A stretch of DNA of 54,532 nt from a virus: positions 1 through 54,532 of the IMG/VR virus record IMGVR_UViG_3300022752_000089; one strand, 5' to 3'. The position numbers and the translations under genes were made by a program. Position 1 is the stretch's first letter; each line of letters begins with the position of its first letter. Shown one piece after another: positions 53,791-54,532 of the stretch. The notes under the pieces are model-generated. The model was not told the origin of the DNA and ran no database searches. It saw nothing but the letters and a program-made list of their open reading frames with translations.

Positions 53791-53898
53791 GCCAGTGATT
53801 TTCCAACTGGCGGCCTCGGGGATCCGATCCCTCTGCCTTACATCCGGACGCCGGTGTTCCTCACCGGCTGGAGCTGTGTTCCTCACAGCATTCGGATG
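53791..53898 (-). ncRNA. Structured RNA with AGGAA-loop hairpins
   Basis: On the minus strand an outer stem CATCCG/CGGATG (53898-53893 with 53846-53841) encloses two hairpins with the same loop: GCTGTG-AGGAA-CACAGC and GCCGGTG-AGGAA-CACCGGC. Farther downstream GCCAGT-TGGAAAATC-ACTGGC (53811-53791) is another strong hairpin with GGA in its loop, and GGGA-TCGGA-TCCC a marginal one. The element sits between the stop of the 113-aa gene and the start of the 43-aa gene. It resembles CsrA/RsmA-binding RNAs (GGA in loops); it may be a leader or a separate RNA. Confidence 0.5.
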
Positions 53899-53900
53899 GT

Positions 53901-54242
53901 TTAAATTGTGGAAACGCCTGCCTTGATTTTAGCAGCAAGGTCATTCGCTTCAGCACCAAAGGTCACGCCCTTGGAAGGACGCTTGTTTGCTTTCACTGCT
54001 TTGGAACCCACAGGACCCACGCTTTTAGCGAGCAGCTTCTCCAAGCGAGCTTGTGCCTTAGCAATTGCGGCTTCACGCTTTGCAGTGGCAGCGGCACGCT
54101 TCGCTTCGGCAGCGGCAATTTTATTTGCCTGTGCCTGCTCACGGTCAACGATAAGCGAAGCACGGAGAGCAGCAATAGCAGCACGCTTTTGGTTTGTGGT
54201 CAAGCCGTTAACTGAAGCGCAGGGGAAGGTGTAATTTGACAT
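53901..54242 (-). CDS. Ala/Lys-rich coiled-coil protein
   Basis: 113 aa from ATG 54242 (AAAAGGAAAC upstream). It starts MSNYTFPCASVNGLTTNQKR, then a long Ala-rich helix (ANKIAAAEAKRAAATAKREA...), ending in a basic segment. Probably a nucleic-acid-associated or structural helix protein; no family recognised. A longer frame from 54299 would start inside the promoter and is rejected. Confidence 0.65.
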   Translation of the reverse strand: MSNYTFPCASVNGLTTNQKRAAIAALRASLIVDREQAQANKIAAAEAKRAAATAKREAAIAKAQARLEKLLAKSVGPVGSKAVKANKRPSKGVTFGAEANDLAAKIKAGVSTI

Positions 54243-54320
54243 TTTGTTTCCTTTTCGATTTGATGGACAAAGTATACTGGATTTTGGTGGTTTTGGCAAC
54301 TGTAAACTTTTTTCTTCCAG
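54243..54320 (-). repeat. Duplicated leader, copy 2
   Basis: Leader of the 113-aa gene, similar to copy 1 (53549-53634) from the ribosome binding site to upstream of the -35 element; see copy 1 for the shared blocks. Confidence 0.8.
54271..54299 (-). promoter_or_regulatory. sigma-70 promoter of the 113-aa gene
   Basis: On the minus strand TTGCCA (54299-54294), a 17-bp spacer and TATACT (54276-54271), with the same A-rich upstream stretch as copy 1. It would also transcribe the structured RNA and the 43-aa gene. Confidence 0.75.
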
Positions 54321-54332
54321 TTGCCTGTGTGG

Positions 54333-54532
54333 TTATTCTACTTGGTCAAGGTGAGCAGCAGAATCCAAATAATCGGAGTCTGTAGTACTTTTGTTTTCAA
54401 GCATTTCCGATAGAATGAATTTAGCAATATTCAATTGCTTGCGGATGGTTACAGGCATTCCGTTTGATTTACCAGCGGGAAGCAATTCCTGGCAGTCCGA
54501 TAAAATACCCATTACAACCATTTCCAGACCGG
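54333..54532 (-). CDS. C-terminal part of a CDS cut by the right edge
   Basis: The minus-strand frame is open from the window edge to the TAG/TAA-type stop at 54333. It reads GLEMVVMGILSDCQELLPAG, then KSNGMPVTIRKQLNIAKFIL, and ends SAAHLDQVE. Helical, acidic, no family recognised. An internal ATG start is possible, but the frame continues past the edge. Confidence 0.5.
   Translation of the reverse strand, partial: GLEMVVMGILSDCQELLPAGKSNGMPVTIRKQLNIAKFILSEMLENKSTTDSDYLDSAAHLDQVE

Noticed and set aside
53755-53886. Long N-terminal extension of the 43-aa membrane protein
   Set aside because: It would translate through stable hairpins, gives an Arg/Glu-rich non-homologous sequence, and TTAGGA fits ATG 53754.
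1-54532. CRISPR arrays, insertion sequences, integrase or toxin-antitoxin pairs
   Set aside because: No regularly spaced repeats, transposase or integrase motifs were seen; the AbrB-like protein has no adjacent toxin gene.

Overview
The window is a contiguous piece of the genome of a large, AT-rich, tailed phage of the T4 superfamily (contractile-tail, T4-like replication). The evidence is a family B DNA polymerase, a UvsX-type recombinase, a gp41-type DnaB helicase, a gp61-type primase, a T4-type RNase H/5' exonuclease, class I ribonucleotide reductase, perfect or near-perfect T4 late promoters (TATAAATA/CATAAATA), and genes packed with 1-16 nt overlaps, often ATGA. The host is Gram-negative: there is a lipoprotein o-spanin, and LPS-type genes (RfbH, HtrL/YibB, LpxH-like). 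Many small proteins look like those of marine and freshwater T4-like phages, but the host genus cannot be read from the sequence. Head, tail and terminase genes are not in the window.

Layout. 1-2432: fourteen tRNA genes around an RNase H-fold nuclease gene, a GroES-like co-chaperonin and small genes. 2435-3396: two coupled minus-strand membrane-protein genes behind a late promoter. 3415-13549: replication/recombination (Sm-like protein, DNA polymerase split in two by an HNH homing-endonuclease gene, membrane coiled-coil protein, UvsX, gp41, a DruA/DUF4338-like protein and a PD-(D/E)XK-like protein). 13552-25420: an unbroken run of fifteen glycan genes (glycosyltransferases, RfbH dehydrase, SDR, HAD-nucleotidyltransferase fusion, O-methyltransferase, GDPD-like). 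25412-34343: a late region of virion-associated genes, several of which start with a T4-type capsid-targeting leader. 34347-36942: lysis genes (i-spanin, o-spanin, GH19 endolysin, holin candidates). 36950-44619: nucleotide metabolism and primase (gp61, ThyX, NrdA, thioredoxin, NrdB, GIY-YIG, RNase H). 44635-52663: small early-type genes, a zincin/VWA protein, MazG-like, LpxH-like, GT4 and a GATase-like protein. 52822-54532: a minus-strand module of higher G+C content with a terminator, a Gp88-family gene, a structured RNA element and duplicated promoters.

Transcription logic visible in the sequence: near-consensus sigma-70 promoters (TTGACA-17-TATAAT type) sit at 1633, 3415, 36950, 43277, 44840, 45711 and 52182. 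T4-late boxes precede the virion-associated blocks (25412, 32280, and 3476 on the minus strand).

The most interesting observations are: (1) six proteins from 25467 to 34343 carry an N-terminal leader matching the T4 internal-protein capsid-targeting sequence and the prohead protease site. They would be enzymes packaged in the head: a ligase-like protein, a PD-(D/E)XK nuclease-like protein, an NMNAT/P-loop kinase fusion and others. (2) The polymerase is split between motif A and motif B. (3) A minus-strand RNA at 53791-53898 has repeated AGGAA-loop hairpins resembling CsrA/RsmA-binding sites. (4) A DruA-like protein sits inside the replication module. (5) An alternative-frame ORF with a good ribosome binding site lies inside the NMNAT-kinase gene.
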